A DNA stretch of 64,000 nt from Propionivibrio dicarboxylicus (GTDB taxonomy: Bacteria > Pseudomonadota > Gammaproteobacteria > Burkholderiales > Rhodocyclaceae), in contig CAMDMZ010000004.1 of the NCBI GenBank assembly GCA_945902805.1, forward strand, positions 1 to 64,000. The letters are read 5' to 3'. The notes beneath the pieces are model-generated. The model ran no database searches. It was not told the DNA's origin and saw only the letters and a list, made by a program, of their open reading frames with translations. Both the position numbers and the translations under genes were made by a program. This document shows positions 18,252-26,652 of this stretch, piece after piece; position 1 is the first letter of the stretch; each line of letters begins with the position of its first letter.

Positions 18252-19810
18252 TCGCGCATCAGCTTGTATTCGATCGAATCGACCAACGCGAGCCAACTGG
18301 CCTCGATGATGTCAGTGGATACGCCCATGGTTGCCCACTGCGTCTCGTGGTCGGCACTTTCGATCAGAACCCGGACCTTCGCCGCAGACGCCTGGCCTGA
18401 ATCAAGCACACGCACCTTGTAATCGATCAGCCGCATTTCCCGGATGGTCGGGTAGAAGCGCTCGAGGGCCTTGCGGATACCATTATCGAGTGCATTGACG
18501 GGACCATACCCCTCGGCGGCCGTCAATTCCTCTTGGCCGTTAACGGCAATCTTGATGATGGCGCTGGAATTAAGCACCTTGTTCGACGGCTCATTGACAA
18601 TCACCTTGAACTCCCTGAGTTCAAAGAAGGGCTGATGCTTGCCAAGGATCTTGCGTACGACGAGTTCGAACGAACTCTCAGCGCTTTCAAACTGATAACC
18701 CTCGTGTTCCAACTCCTTGAGCCGGTCGGCGATCAGATAGGTTTGGGCCGAATCCTTGTTCAGCGCCGGATCGATGAGCCTGATCCGCTCCAGCAGCATG
18801 CTACGACCGGCGACTTCGCTCATCAGGATGCTGCGCGAATTCCCCACCAGTTCGGGGGCAACGTGCTCGTAGGAAATAGGGTTCTTCTTGACAGCGTCAA
18901 TGTGCATGCCACCCTTGTGCGCGAAGGCATCGTTGCCGACATACGCCGCCTTTTCGTTGTGTGGAATGTTGGCGACATCGCTGACATAGCGGGCGGTCGA
19001 CGTCAAATGAATCAGACTGTTCGGCGGCAGGCATGTTTTCCCGAGCTTCAACTCAAGGTTGGGGATGATTGCGCAAAGATTGGCATTGCCGCAACGCTCA
19101 CCAATGCCATTGATCGTACCCTGCACCTGCGTGGCTCCCGCCTGGACCGCGACAACCGAATTGGCGACCGCCATCTCGCAATCGTTGTGGCAATGGATGC
19201 CAATGGTGCGCCCCGGATAGCGGGCGACGACTGCTTTCGTGACCTCCCCCAAAAAGTCCGGGAAACTTCCGCCATTGGTGTCGCACAGGCAAATGCAATC
19301 CGCACCGGCCAAGGCCGCAGCATCGAGCGACTCCATGGCGTAGCCCGGATTGGCGCGATAGCCGTCGAAAAAATGTTCGGCGTCGTAGACGACTTCCTTG
19401 CCATGCGCCTTCAGGTAACGAACCGTATCGCTGATCATGGCCAGGTTTTCTGCTAAGGTCGTGTGCAGGATATGGCTCACCTGATAATCCCAGCTCTTGC
19501 CGAAAATCGCGATTGCATCCGTTCCAGCGTCCAGCAACGAGCGCACTTTGTCGTCGTCTTCGACGCGGACGCCGACCTTGCGGGTGCTGCCGAAGGCGAT
19601 TAGGCGGCTGTGCTTCAGCGTCAGACCACGCACACGCCCGAAAAATTCCAGATCCTTCGGATTGGAGCCGGGGTTGCCGGCTTCAATAAAGGCAACACCA
19701 AGTGCATCAAGGCGCTCGACTATCTTGATCTTGTCTTCGACGGAATAGGAAATGCCCTGTGCCTGCGCACCATCGCGCAAGGTGGAATCGTAAATGTGAA
19801 CTTGGTCCAT
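18233..19810 (-). CDS. cimA: (R)-citramalate synthase CimA
   Basis: A 525-residue HMGL-like enzyme condensing pyruvate and acetyl-CoA to citramalate, the threonine-independent route to isoleucine. It starts MDQVHIYDSTLRDGAQAQG, has the metal-binding IGIHCHND stretch and a C-terminal regulatory LeuA dimer domain (residues ~390-520). It is related to 2-isopropylmalate synthase, but the DGAQAQGISYS start and long linker fit CimA. It lies beside leuCDB, whose products may also act in this pathway. Confidence 0.93.
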   Translation of the reverse strand: MDQVHIYDSTLRDGAQAQGISYSVEDKIKIVERLDALGVAFIEAGNPGSNPKDLEFFGRVRGLTLKHSRLIAFGSTRKVGVRVEDDDKVRSLLDAGTDAIAIFGKSWDYQVSHILHTTLAENLAMISDTVRYLKAHGKEVVYDAEHFFDGYRANPGYAMESLDAAALAGADCICLCDTNGGSFPDFLGEVTKAVVARYPGRTIGIHCHNDCEMAVANSVVAVQAGATQVQGTINGIGERCGNANLCAIIPNLELKLGKTCLPPNSLIHLTSTARYVSDVANIPHNEKAAYVGNDAFAHKGGMHIDAVKKNPISYEHVAPELVGNSRSILMSEVAGRSMLLERIRLIDPALNKDSAQTYLIADRLKELEHEGYQFESAESSFELVVRKILGKHQPFFELREFKVIVNEPSNKVLNSSAIIKIAVNGQEELTAAEGYGPVNALDNGIRKALERFYPTIREMRLIDYKVRVLDSGQASAAKVRVLIESADHETQWATMGVSTDIIEASWLALVDSIEYKLMRDQARVG

Positions 19811-20146
19811 GCTTCGTCTACCGCTGCTATTGTCGAAAACCTCACTGCCCTGGTGCGAGAGCGTCTGCACCGTTTGCCCGGCGCATCTGGCTCCAGGGTT
19901 CGTGAGGGTGCTCTGGGGAGGGCGGATTGTATGGCATTTGATGTCGGACGCGCTTTGGGTTCGCGCCACCAGACCGCGAACTCCGCGCTTCCGTCCGTCT
20001 GGCGGGCCTTCTGCGGACCCTGTCAGTTCCCAGAACGAGCGTTGCGCATCCCCAAAAAAAACGGTTTCCGGATTAAACGGTGGGCGACACCGAAATTGGT
20101 GAATTGCACATTACTCGCAGACTCCGGATTTTCGAGTGGACGTAGC
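19811..20146. other. Non-coding stretch upstream of cimA
   Basis: No protein-like frame seen on either strand and no riboswitch or T-box features recognised. It should hold the cimA promoter and leader. A run of eight A bases at about 20054-20061 is the only notable feature. Confidence 0.5.
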
Positions 20147-20338
20147 CTATTTCTGGGAGATCTTCATACTCGGGTGCTTCTTGGTTAGCAGCAGGAACAA
20201 CTCCCAAGTTGAGAACGGGATGGCTCGATGGTCAGGTTGTCCAATCTCAACCTCATAAACCTGCCCGGCGCGATAGGATGATTTTCCTTGAGCAGGCGGC
20301 ACACCAATTACCAACCGGTGCGTTCCGGTGAGTCGAAA
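20147..20338 (-). pseudogene. Small broken gene of unknown function
   Basis: A 63-codon open frame without an ATG reads RLTGTHRLVIGVPPAQGKSS, then YRAGQVYEVEIGQPDHRAIP and FSTWELFLLLTKKHP. It looks like a real protein. Just upstream, in another frame, a TTG with a GGAG ribosome site near 20400 starts about 30 residues (LERALIAQDPVADDDKTDMA) that stop near 20316. One frameshift would join both into a ~90-residue protein. No family recognised. Confidence 0.35.
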
Positions 20339-20471
20339 TCAGCCATATCGGTTTTGTCGTCGTCCGCAACCGGATCTTGCGCAATAAGCGCTCTTTCCAA
20401 GGTTACTCTCCACTCAATGAGTCTTATGTACTCGCTCTGCGAGTGACGTGGAAGTATTTTTCGAATATAAA

Positions 20472-20486
20472 TAACCCTGAAGGTTA
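20472..20486. promoter_or_regulatory. MqsA-type operator before mqsR
   Basis: TAACC-CTGAA-GGTTA is a 15-base palindrome; a further half-site TAGGTTA follows at 20496-20502. MqsA is known to bind AACCT/AGGTT palindromes in the mqsRA promoter, so this is a good candidate autorepression site. Confidence 0.65.
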
Positions 20487-20512
20487 GTAGCGTTCTAGGT
20501 TAATATTTCACT

Positions 20513-20833
20513 GTGGAAAAGTGCAAACCTCATTATCGTCTGGCCGACATTCAAGCTATGGTGGCAGACCTAAGCCATAAGCCTTTTACGCGGACAGCCA
20601 TCGTTGGTGGGCGTGACTTGGGGCTGGAGGAAGGCCAGATGCGCGAAGTTGTCTGTGCGCTATCCGGCAAAAACCTATTTAAGTCGATGACAACCACGCA
20701 TGACCACACGGTTTGGCAGGATGTGTATCACGCCATGACGCCAGTCGGTGTTATGGCCTACATCAAGGTGACCGGCTATACAGATGGTAGGCCGCCAGTA
20801 ATACAGTTCAAGCGACTGAAGGAGGAATCATGA
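20513..20833 (+). CDS. mqsR: MqsR toxin, GCU-type mRNA interferase
   Basis: A 106-residue protein matching the MqsR pattern: MEKCKPHYRLADIQAMV at the start, then a GLEEGQMREVVCAL segment and KSMTTTHDHTVWQDVYHAM, the most conserved MqsR stretch. MqsR cuts mRNA at GCU sites. The start is GTG; there is no clear Shine-Dalgarno, and a TAATAT -10 like box ends only six bases upstream, so a leaderless transcript is possible. The stop overlaps the mqsA start by four bases. Confidence 0.93.
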   Translation: MEKCKPHYRLADIQAMVADLSHKPFTRTAIVGGRDLGLEEGQMREVVCALSGKNLFKSMTTTHDHTVWQDVYHAMTPVGVMAYIKVTGYTDGRPPVIQFKRLKEES

Positions 20834-21225
20834 AGTGCCCTGAATGCGGATATGAAATGCAGCATGAAACATGGGATGAACTGGTCACTGTCCAGGGCAA
20901 GTCAATGACTGTTCATGTGGTCAGTGGTAATCGTTGCAGCGGATGCGGTGAAGCGGTCTTCGATGACGAAAGTTATGACCGCGTGGTGGCCGCCAGCGAT
21001 GGACTTATCCGGGCATTGCGAAAAGCCAATCCGCCTGAAATTAAGGTTATCCGGGAAAAGCTTGGGCTGTCTCAAGCGGAGGCTGGCAAGATTTTTGGTG
21101 GAGGCGTCAATGCGTTTTCCCGTTACGAACGTGGCGTCGCTAAACCGAGCACCCAGATGAGGAAGCTACTCAAGATTGCCGAGCGTCATCCTGAACTGGT
21201 AAAGGAGTTGGCAGACATTAGATAA
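20830..21225 (+). CDS. mqsA: MqsA antitoxin, zinc and HTH-XRE domains
   Basis: A 131-residue antitoxin with the N-terminal zinc site from two CxxC pairs (CPECG and CSGCG) and a C-terminal XRE helix-turn-helix (IREKLGLSQAEAGKIFGGG, then VNAFSRYERG). It neutralises MqsR and represses the operon through the palindrome at 20472. Domain order and length are those of MqsA. The next recognisable sequence is the ISL3 fragment, 22 bases downstream. Confidence 0.94.
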   Translation: MKCPECGYEMQHETWDELVTVQGKSMTVHVVSGNRCSGCGEAVFDDESYDRVVAASDGLIRALRKANPPEIKVIREKLGLSQAEAGKIFGGGVNAFSRYERGVAKPSTQMRKLLKIAERHPELVKELADIR

Positions 21226-21247
21226 TCGGGCTTTTGCCTGAGCCTGT

Positions 21248-22092
21248 ATGCTCGTCAATTTCCTTAATCTTCCCGGCTTGGTTGTTGTCGATTTCAAGGA
21301 AACCGAGTTGAATATCACGTCAAGGCGACACCGCGAGCCATTTCCCGTTTATGCCCGCACTGCGGGCGTTCACATGAAACGGAGGCGCATGCCCGTCGCA
21401 TGCTCGTTATCCGCGACATCCCCAGTCATGGCAAAGCGGTGGTCGTTCATCGGGACGTCACTCGCCTGAAGTGCCGGCCTTGCAATCAAACATTGACAGC
21501 ATCTATCCCGGCGGTTGATACCACCCGTGAAATGACGAAGCGCCTGACAAACTGGATTGGTCGCCAGTCCATCGAGTACCCGTACTCGGAAATTGCCAAG
21601 CAGGTTCGCATTGAAGAGAAGACTGTCCGCAACATTTTCGTTGAGTACGTGGCGGGATTTGCTAATGAAAACTAATGTCGCCTTCGAGGCGGTGCGACGA
21701 AAGATTGCCAGAGAAAGCGGCAACGGCGCCGGACTGGACCTGAATCGCGCCCATAAGCTCTTTGACAAGCGAGCCAAAACCCTGAAACCCGAGCAATTCA
21801 TTACCGTTTCTGGCTCAACACCTTTCCGCAGTTGAAAGCGGCCGATGATTTGAAAGAGCGGCTATATGCCATCTATGACGCGACGACGCCAGAAGAAGCC
21901 TGGGGCGAGTATTTGCATTGGGAAAGCTCCATCCCGAAAGACCTCATCAAGCCGTTCCGGGTGATCAAGACAACATTCCGCAACTGGCGACCGTACATTC
22001 TCAACTACTTTGATGACCAGCGCGTGACGAACGCTTTTACGGAATCCTTCAATGCGAAGGTGCGGGCGGCCTATCGGAACGGCAGGGGCTAC
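21248..22092 (+). pseudogene. ISL3-family transposase, 5' part, decayed
   Basis: The start MLVNFLNLPGLVVVDFKETE shifts frame near 21315 into a stretch with zinc finger CPHCG, then MLVIRDIPSHGKAVVVHRDV and an HTH (IAKQVRIEEKTVRNIFVEYV). After that a large part of the DDE catalytic core is missing and two more frame changes follow. The C-terminal part resumes with RPYILNYFDDQRVTNAFTES and ends RNGRGY, where IS607 is inserted. Not functional. The 3' end of the gene is at 24400-24650. Confidence 0.85.
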
Positions 22093-22157
22093 TAGCTACT
22101 GACACGTATATAGACATACATTGACAAAGATCCCCATGCATACCATAATTCGCAGTT

Positions 22158-22736
22158 ATGAAACTGAGTGAATGGGCTAAACTACAAGGCATTTCGTACA
22201 AAACCGCATGGCGGATGTGGCGGGATGAGCGATTGCCGGTGCCTGCCGAGCAATTGGCGACCGGAACCGTCATCATTCATCAGCCGGTCAATGCGGTCAA
22301 TGCGGTGGCGCTATATGCGCGAGTCTCCAGTTCTGACCAGAAATCCGACCTTGATCGCCAACTGGCAAGACTCACTGAATTTGCGATTGCACAGAAGTTC
22401 TCCATCATTGATGCTGTCAAGGAAGTCGGTTCCGGCCTCAACGGTCACCGCAAAGGGATGATGCGGTTATTACGCAATCCAGAAGCAAAGATTATCGTAG
22501 TCGAGCATCGGGATCGCCTGATGCGTTTCGGATTCGAGTACGTCGAATCGGCACTGGCGGCGCAGAATCGAAAGGTAGTCGTCATCGAGCCGGACGAAAT
22601 GACTGACGACATTGTGCGCGACCTGCATGAGGTCATTGTCTCGATGTGCGTTAGATTGTATGGAAAACGATCTGCCAAGAATCGCGCACAAAAAGCATTA
22701 GATGCGCTGTCTGCCCCGGAGGCGACAGCGCAATGA
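22158..22736 (+). CDS. tnpA: IS607 TnpA serine recombinase
   Basis: A 192-residue transposase. The N-terminal MerR-like helix-turn-helix (MKLSEWAKLQGISYKTAWRM) is followed by the small serine recombinase domain. The nucleophile is probably Ser57 in LYARVSSSDQ, with supporting Arg in DLDRQ and VEHRDRLMRFG. This N-terminal DNA-binding, C-terminal catalytic order is diagnostic of IS607. The enzyme would catalyse excision and insertion through a circular intermediate. Appears intact. Confidence 0.93.
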   Translation: MKLSEWAKLQGISYKTAWRMWRDERLPVPAEQLATGTVIIHQPVNAVNAVALYARVSSSDQKSDLDRQLARLTEFAIAQKFSIIDAVKEVGSGLNGHRKGMMRLLRNPEAKIIVVEHRDRLMRFGFEYVESALAAQNRKVVVIEPDEMTDDIVRDLHEVIVSMCVRLYGKRSAKNRAQKALDALSAPEATAQ

Positions 22737-24361
22737 GTGATCGCTCGATTTTCACCTACCAGACGCGCCCGGAACTATCGCCAGAGCAGGCGACAGTCCT
22801 AGACGCCTATGCCGAGCTATACGGTAAAGCTGAGCGTAGCCTGTTTGCCGCGATCCAAGCCGGTGGATCGCTCAATGACCTAAAGCGCCGGTTTCAGCCT
22901 CGCTTCGGTATCTCGGCGCGGCAATTCAACGCGATCCGCGTGGGACTCGAAGGCAAGATCAAATCGATTAAGGAACTTCGTCCTGATCTGATCGCCGAGG
23001 CCGAAAAGCGCATCCGCAAAGCCGCGAAGGTCGTCTCCAAACTGGAAAAGAAGTTACCCGCGTCCAACAAGCTGCACCAGAAGAAGCGGCGGCTGATGTG
23101 CCTACAGGACCGGCTGACGGCTTTGAAGGCCGATCAGGAAGCCGGAACCGTCCGTATTTGCTTCGGCAGCAAGAAGCTGTTTCGCGCTCAATTCGATCTC
23201 GAAGCCAACGGCATAGCCTCCCACGACGAATGGAAGTCCGACTGGCAACAGGCCCGGTCGAGCCAGTTCTTTGTTTTAGGCAGCCAGGATGAGGTATCAG
23301 GCAATCAATCGTGTCAGGCGTTTGTTACCAAAGATGGCGCGCTGAACCTCCAGATTCGCCTGCCTAGCTCGATAGGGGCTCAAGGCAAGCACCTGATCAT
23401 TGAGAACATCCACTTCGCCTACGGCCATGAGCAAATCGTTGCGGCACTTGGCAGCAGCCAGCGCATTCACAGCCAAACCAAAGACGGCAAGCCGACCATC
23501 AAGCGCGCCGGCACGGCGCTGAGTTATCGTTTTGTCCGCGACGATAAAGGCTGGCGCATCTTCGTCAGCGCTGAAGCAAGGCCGGCCGAACAGGTATCCC
23601 GGAAAGAACTCGGCACCATCGGCGTCGATGTCAATGCCGACCATCTGGCTATGTCGGAAACAGATCGCTTCGGCAACCTAATTGACACTCGGCGCATTGA
23701 TCTGATCACCTACGGTAAGACGCCAGACCAAGCGAAAGCGATCATCGGCGATGCCGCCGTAGCGATTGCCGCCCAGGCTCAGTCGGCAGGCAAGCCCATC
23801 GTGATCGAATCGCTCAGCTTTCAGAAGAAAAAGGCCGAACTGGAAACCACCCATCCGAAGCAGGCGCGGCTCATCTCCTCGTTTACCTGCAATAGGGTGT
23901 CCTCAAACATCAAGGCGGCGGCATTCCGGCACGGCGTCGAGGTGATCGAAGTCAATCCGGCGTACACGTCGGTGATTGGGGCGGTTAATTTTGCCCAGCA
24001 AAAAGGTATTTCAGTACATCAGGGCGCGGCTTACGCCATCGCCCGTCGAGGATTGGGATTGTCCGAACATCCGACCGTGCTGGAGGCCATCGTGCCGGCC
24101 CGCAACGGTGGCCATATCACCTTCGCCCTACCTGCAAGGAATCGGGCGAAGCCGTTATGGTCGTTCTGGTCGAAGGTTCGGACACGTCTCAAAGCGGCGC
24201 ATGTAGCGCATTTCCGGTGTGGGGCGCATAAAACCGCTCCGCCACCTCTCTCGCCCGTAAGGCCGGGAGTGAGTCCTATCTGGATTTCCACGGCGCGACC
24301 CCGTGGCGCGAATCGTTCCCAAAACTGTTCGGGGAACGTCTGGCCGGATGTCCCATTTTAG
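22733..24361 (+). CDS. tnpB: TnpB-like RNA-guided nuclease homologue
   Basis: A 542-residue TnpB-family protein overlapping tnpA by four bases. RuvC-I Asp299 lies in TIGVDVNADHLAM and RuvC-II Glu359 in IVIESLSF. The usual zinc finger (CxxC...CxxC) between the RuvC motifs is absent. At the expected RuvC-III position the sequence is GISVHQGAAYAIARRG, with His429 where an Asp is usual. I recall a TnpB-related subfamily with this pattern, but whether it cuts DNA is unclear. The last ~60 codons are Pro/Arg-rich and may overlap a guide RNA region. Confidence 0.85.
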   Translation: MSDRSIFTYQTRPELSPEQATVLDAYAELYGKAERSLFAAIQAGGSLNDLKRRFQPRFGISARQFNAIRVGLEGKIKSIKELRPDLIAEAEKRIRKAAKVVSKLEKKLPASNKLHQKKRRLMCLQDRLTALKADQEAGTVRICFGSKKLFRAQFDLEANGIASHDEWKSDWQQARSSQFFVLGSQDEVSGNQSCQAFVTKDGALNLQIRLPSSIGAQGKHLIIENIHFAYGHEQIVAALGSSQRIHSQTKDGKPTIKRAGTALSYRFVRDDKGWRIFVSAEARPAEQVSRKELGTIGVDVNADHLAMSETDRFGNLIDTRRIDLITYGKTPDQAKAIIGDAAVAIAAQAQSAGKPIVIESLSFQKKKAELETTHPKQARLISSFTCNRVSSNIKAAAFRHGVEVIEVNPAYTSVIGAVNFAQQKGISVHQGAAYAIARRGLGLSEHPTVLEAIVPARNGGHITFALPARNRAKPLWSFWSKVRTRLKAAHVAHFRCGAHKTAPPPLSPVRPGVSPIWISTARPRGANRSQNCSGNVWPDVPF

Positions 24362-24399
24362 CAATGGAACATTTGGCTATGGTTTTAGGAACGGTTTGC

Positions 24400-24650
24400 A
24401 GCTTTGAGCGGCTGCGTGCAAAGGTTCTCTATACCGACATGCTCCAGAAACGCGTCAAGATGCAGGAAAAGGTCAGAGTCAGGAAGCGTCGGTTCGATGA
24501 TGTGGAGTCAGAAGGCTTCCAGCGCATGTACCTGATGAGCTACGCGACCGTTGCCGAGCCTGAATATGAAGTCAGAATTCGGACTCGATTGCCAATCTTG
24601 GAACCGACATGTCCACACTGGAACGCCTTCTGGATGAAGGGAAGTTCTAG
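24400..24650 (+). pseudogene. ISL3-family transposase, 3' part
   Basis: Continues the broken transposase as SFERLRAKVLYTDMLQKRVK to near 24595, then after a frame change GTDMSTLERLLDEGKF and a TAG at 24648-24650, the typical ISL3 C-terminus. Confidence 0.75.
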
Positions 24651-24695
24651 GTCAGAAATCCCCTCTGCCCACCCGATAATCCGGAAACCCAAAAA

Positions 24696-24724
24696 CAGCC
24701 CGCCTCAAGAGTTTTGGCGGGCTG
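24696..24724 (-). terminator. Terminator of the fccAB operon
   Basis: Nine-base arms CAGCCCGCC/GGCGGGCTG around an 11-base loop, with AAAAA on the plus strand giving a U-run on the minus-strand transcript. Confidence 0.85.
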
Positions 24725-24748
24725 AAGGGGAGGAACGACTTGGTTTTG

Positions 24749-26065
24749 TCAGGCGAAGCTATCTGACATGAGTGTGCTAAACCACTTTGACATATCCTGG
24801 AAGTTATCCTGAGTGGCATGACCTTCACCCGATGCGCCGGGGATGACTTTCATACTGTTCATGGTATCCACACCATACACGGCGGTGAGCCAGGATGCTG
24901 TATCGGCCGTAATCGGCGAGTAACACGCCGAATTGGTCACTGGTGCCGGATCAGGGGTGCGCCCAGACAACAGACGAATGACCGCATCGGCACACACCTT
25001 GGCTTCCTGGTTGGCGATGTGACCGGCTTTTGGTTGGCCTGTGGCCGCAGCATCGCCAATGACATGGAGGTGCGGTGCCACCGTGGCCTCGTAAGAGCGA
25101 ACGTCGACGCTAGTCCATTTTCCGCCGACATCGGCCAAGCCGTTGCTGGTGAGAATCTTGCCGGCGCGGTGCGGTGGGATCACGTTGAGCACATTGGCGC
25201 GGGTATTTCCGATGTTGGTGAATATGTCGCCTGTGGCGGCGTTGACGCTTGCGATGGTCACGCCACTGTGATACTCAATGACTCCCTTGTGCGTGCTGGT
25301 GAAGGCCGTCGTGAAGGTGTTCACTTCCGCCTGGATGCCCGGATTAGCGTCGAGAACGAGCACCTTGGAACCCGGACGATTTTTCTTCAGCCAGTCGGCC
25401 ACGACACAGGCGCGCTCATAGGGTCCGGGTGGGCAACGATAGGGCGCGGCCGGGATGGTCATGGCGAAAACACCGCCGTTTGGCATGGCCGTGATCATGT
25501 TCCGCAGGTCGGTGGTTTGCGAACCGGCCTTCCAGGCATGCGGTACACGCTTCTGGGCATCCGCTGTTTCCAGGCCCGGCACCACATCGAAATCGACACC
25601 GGGCGCAACGATCAGCCGGTCGTAGGGCAATACCGTACCGTCGGCCAGTGAGACTTTGCGCCCCACCGGATCGATTTTGACCACCTCGCCCTGTTTGACC
25701 GTCACGCCATAGCGACTGGCGAGGAAGCCGTAGCTGAACTGCAGCGAGGAAACATTGCGCTGGCCGCTCAGAACCAGATTACTCATGATGCTGGAGGTGT
25801 AGAACGGATCGCGCTCGACGAGGGTGACTTTGATCCCGGTACCGCCCCATAGCCGCAGGTACTTGGCCACTGTGGCGCCGGCCATGCCGCCACCGATCAC
25901 CACGACATTACCTACGATGCCCGTGTTGGTCGGCACAGTGGCATCGCCGGTGGTTGATCGGGTGCGCGTTTTTGAATCCGCCCAAGCCAGACTGGAGAAT
26001 CCGCTGGCAGCCAGTGCAAGACTGGAGGCGCCGGCATATTTTAGAAATTCGCGGCGCTTAGTCAT
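24749..26065 (-). CDS. fccB: Flavocytochrome c sulfide dehydrogenase, FAD subunit
   Basis: A 438-residue periplasmic flavoprotein. The ATG at 26065 gives MTKRREFLKYAGAS, a twin-arginine signal. FAD binding is shown by VVVIGGGMAGATVAKYL and a late HVIGDAA. One redox Cys is in YRCPPGPYER, and the other is probably in NSACYSPI near the C-terminus. It oxidises sulfide and passes electrons to the cytochrome partner encoded upstream with an 8-base overlap. Start codons farther upstream lie in fccA and were rejected. Confidence 0.92.
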   Translation of the reverse strand: MTKRREFLKYAGASSLALAASGFSSLAWADSKTRTRSTTGDATVPTNTGIVGNVVVIGGGMAGATVAKYLRLWGGTGIKVTLVERDPFYTSSIMSNLVLSGQRNVSSLQFSYGFLASRYGVTVKQGEVVKIDPVGRKVSLADGTVLPYDRLIVAPGVDFDVVPGLETADAQKRVPHAWKAGSQTTDLRNMITAMPNGGVFAMTIPAAPYRCPPGPYERACVVADWLKKNRPGSKVLVLDANPGIQAEVNTFTTAFTSTHKGVIEYHSGVTIASVNAATGDIFTNIGNTRANVLNVIPPHRAGKILTSNGLADVGGKWTSVDVRSYEATVAPHLHVIGDAAATGQPKAGHIANQEAKVCADAVIRLLSGRTPDPAPVTNSACYSPITADTASWLTAVYGVDTMNSMKVIPGASGEGHATQDNFQDMSKWFSTLMSDSFA

Positions 26066-26471
26066 CGTCGTTCTCCTTTTTCTTCTTGTTGGATACGGGT
26101 GTGGTGGCTGTGGTTGTCGAACCTGTATTGGTCGTCGTTGTGCTGGTGGATGTCGTGCTGTTTGCGGTGGAGAGGCCGGCGAGGTAATTCGCCAGCAATT
26201 GCAGTTGTGCATCGTTGTAGCCACGGGCATGGATATCCATGATGTCGGGGCTGGTCTTGGTGCGCATTTCGCGCAGCTCCTTGACAATCTCGGCCGCAGA
26301 TTCACCGGTCAGTCGTTCGAAGCCGCCGCTGCCATTGGTTCCATGACACTGAAAACAATTCGAGGCCAAGAGTCGCCCTGCGGGAGGTGCTGTGGTGGTG
26401 GTCTGGGCGAGCGCTGGCAAACTTGCCAGGATCAGCAACCCGCCTACAATCGTGCTTCGTGCCTTGTTCAT
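26058..26471 (-). CDS. fccA: Cytochrome c subunit of sulfide dehydrogenase
   Basis: A 137-residue exported c-type cytochrome. ATG 26471 is chosen because AAGGAG precedes it and a signal peptide ending LAQ follows. One heme site is visible, CFQCH (Cys39, Cys42, His43), so it is the monoheme form; a Met ligand probably lies in EMRTKTSPDIMD. The last ~30 residues are unusual: Thr/Ser-rich repeats followed by NKKKKENDDD. First gene of the fcc pair. Confidence 0.87.
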   Translation of the reverse strand: MNKARSTIVGGLLILASLPALAQTTTTAPPAGRLLASNCFQCHGTNGSGGFERLTGESAAEIVKELREMRTKTSPDIMDIHARGYNDAQLQLLANYLAGLSTANSTTSTSTTTTNTGSTTTATTPVSNKKKKENDDD

Positions 26472-26652
26472 GAATACTCCTTGTGATCTCATTCATCTCT
26501 GTTCGGGATGCCGTACAGGTCTGTCGCGGCGCCACGCTTTGCCGGGATCTTTGGCTCAGCGGGGCGAATAATGCGGTTCATCTCACCGCTTGTCTGTTGT
26601 CGTCAAACCCCGACACATTGGTATTGGGGTGCTCGGGATTAGCATAGCGACC

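Larger units (their letters stand above)
22093..24399 (+). mobile_element. IS607-family insertion sequence inside ISL3 remnant
   Basis: The interrupted codon series ...GRGY resumes as SFERLRAKVLYTD at 24400, so the inserted segment can be read off as about 22093-24399, within a base or two. It holds tnpA (serine recombinase) and tnpB overlapping by four bases. No terminal inverted repeats are seen, as expected for IS607. The flanks do not show an obvious GG target, which is often reported for IS607. Confidence 0.85.
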
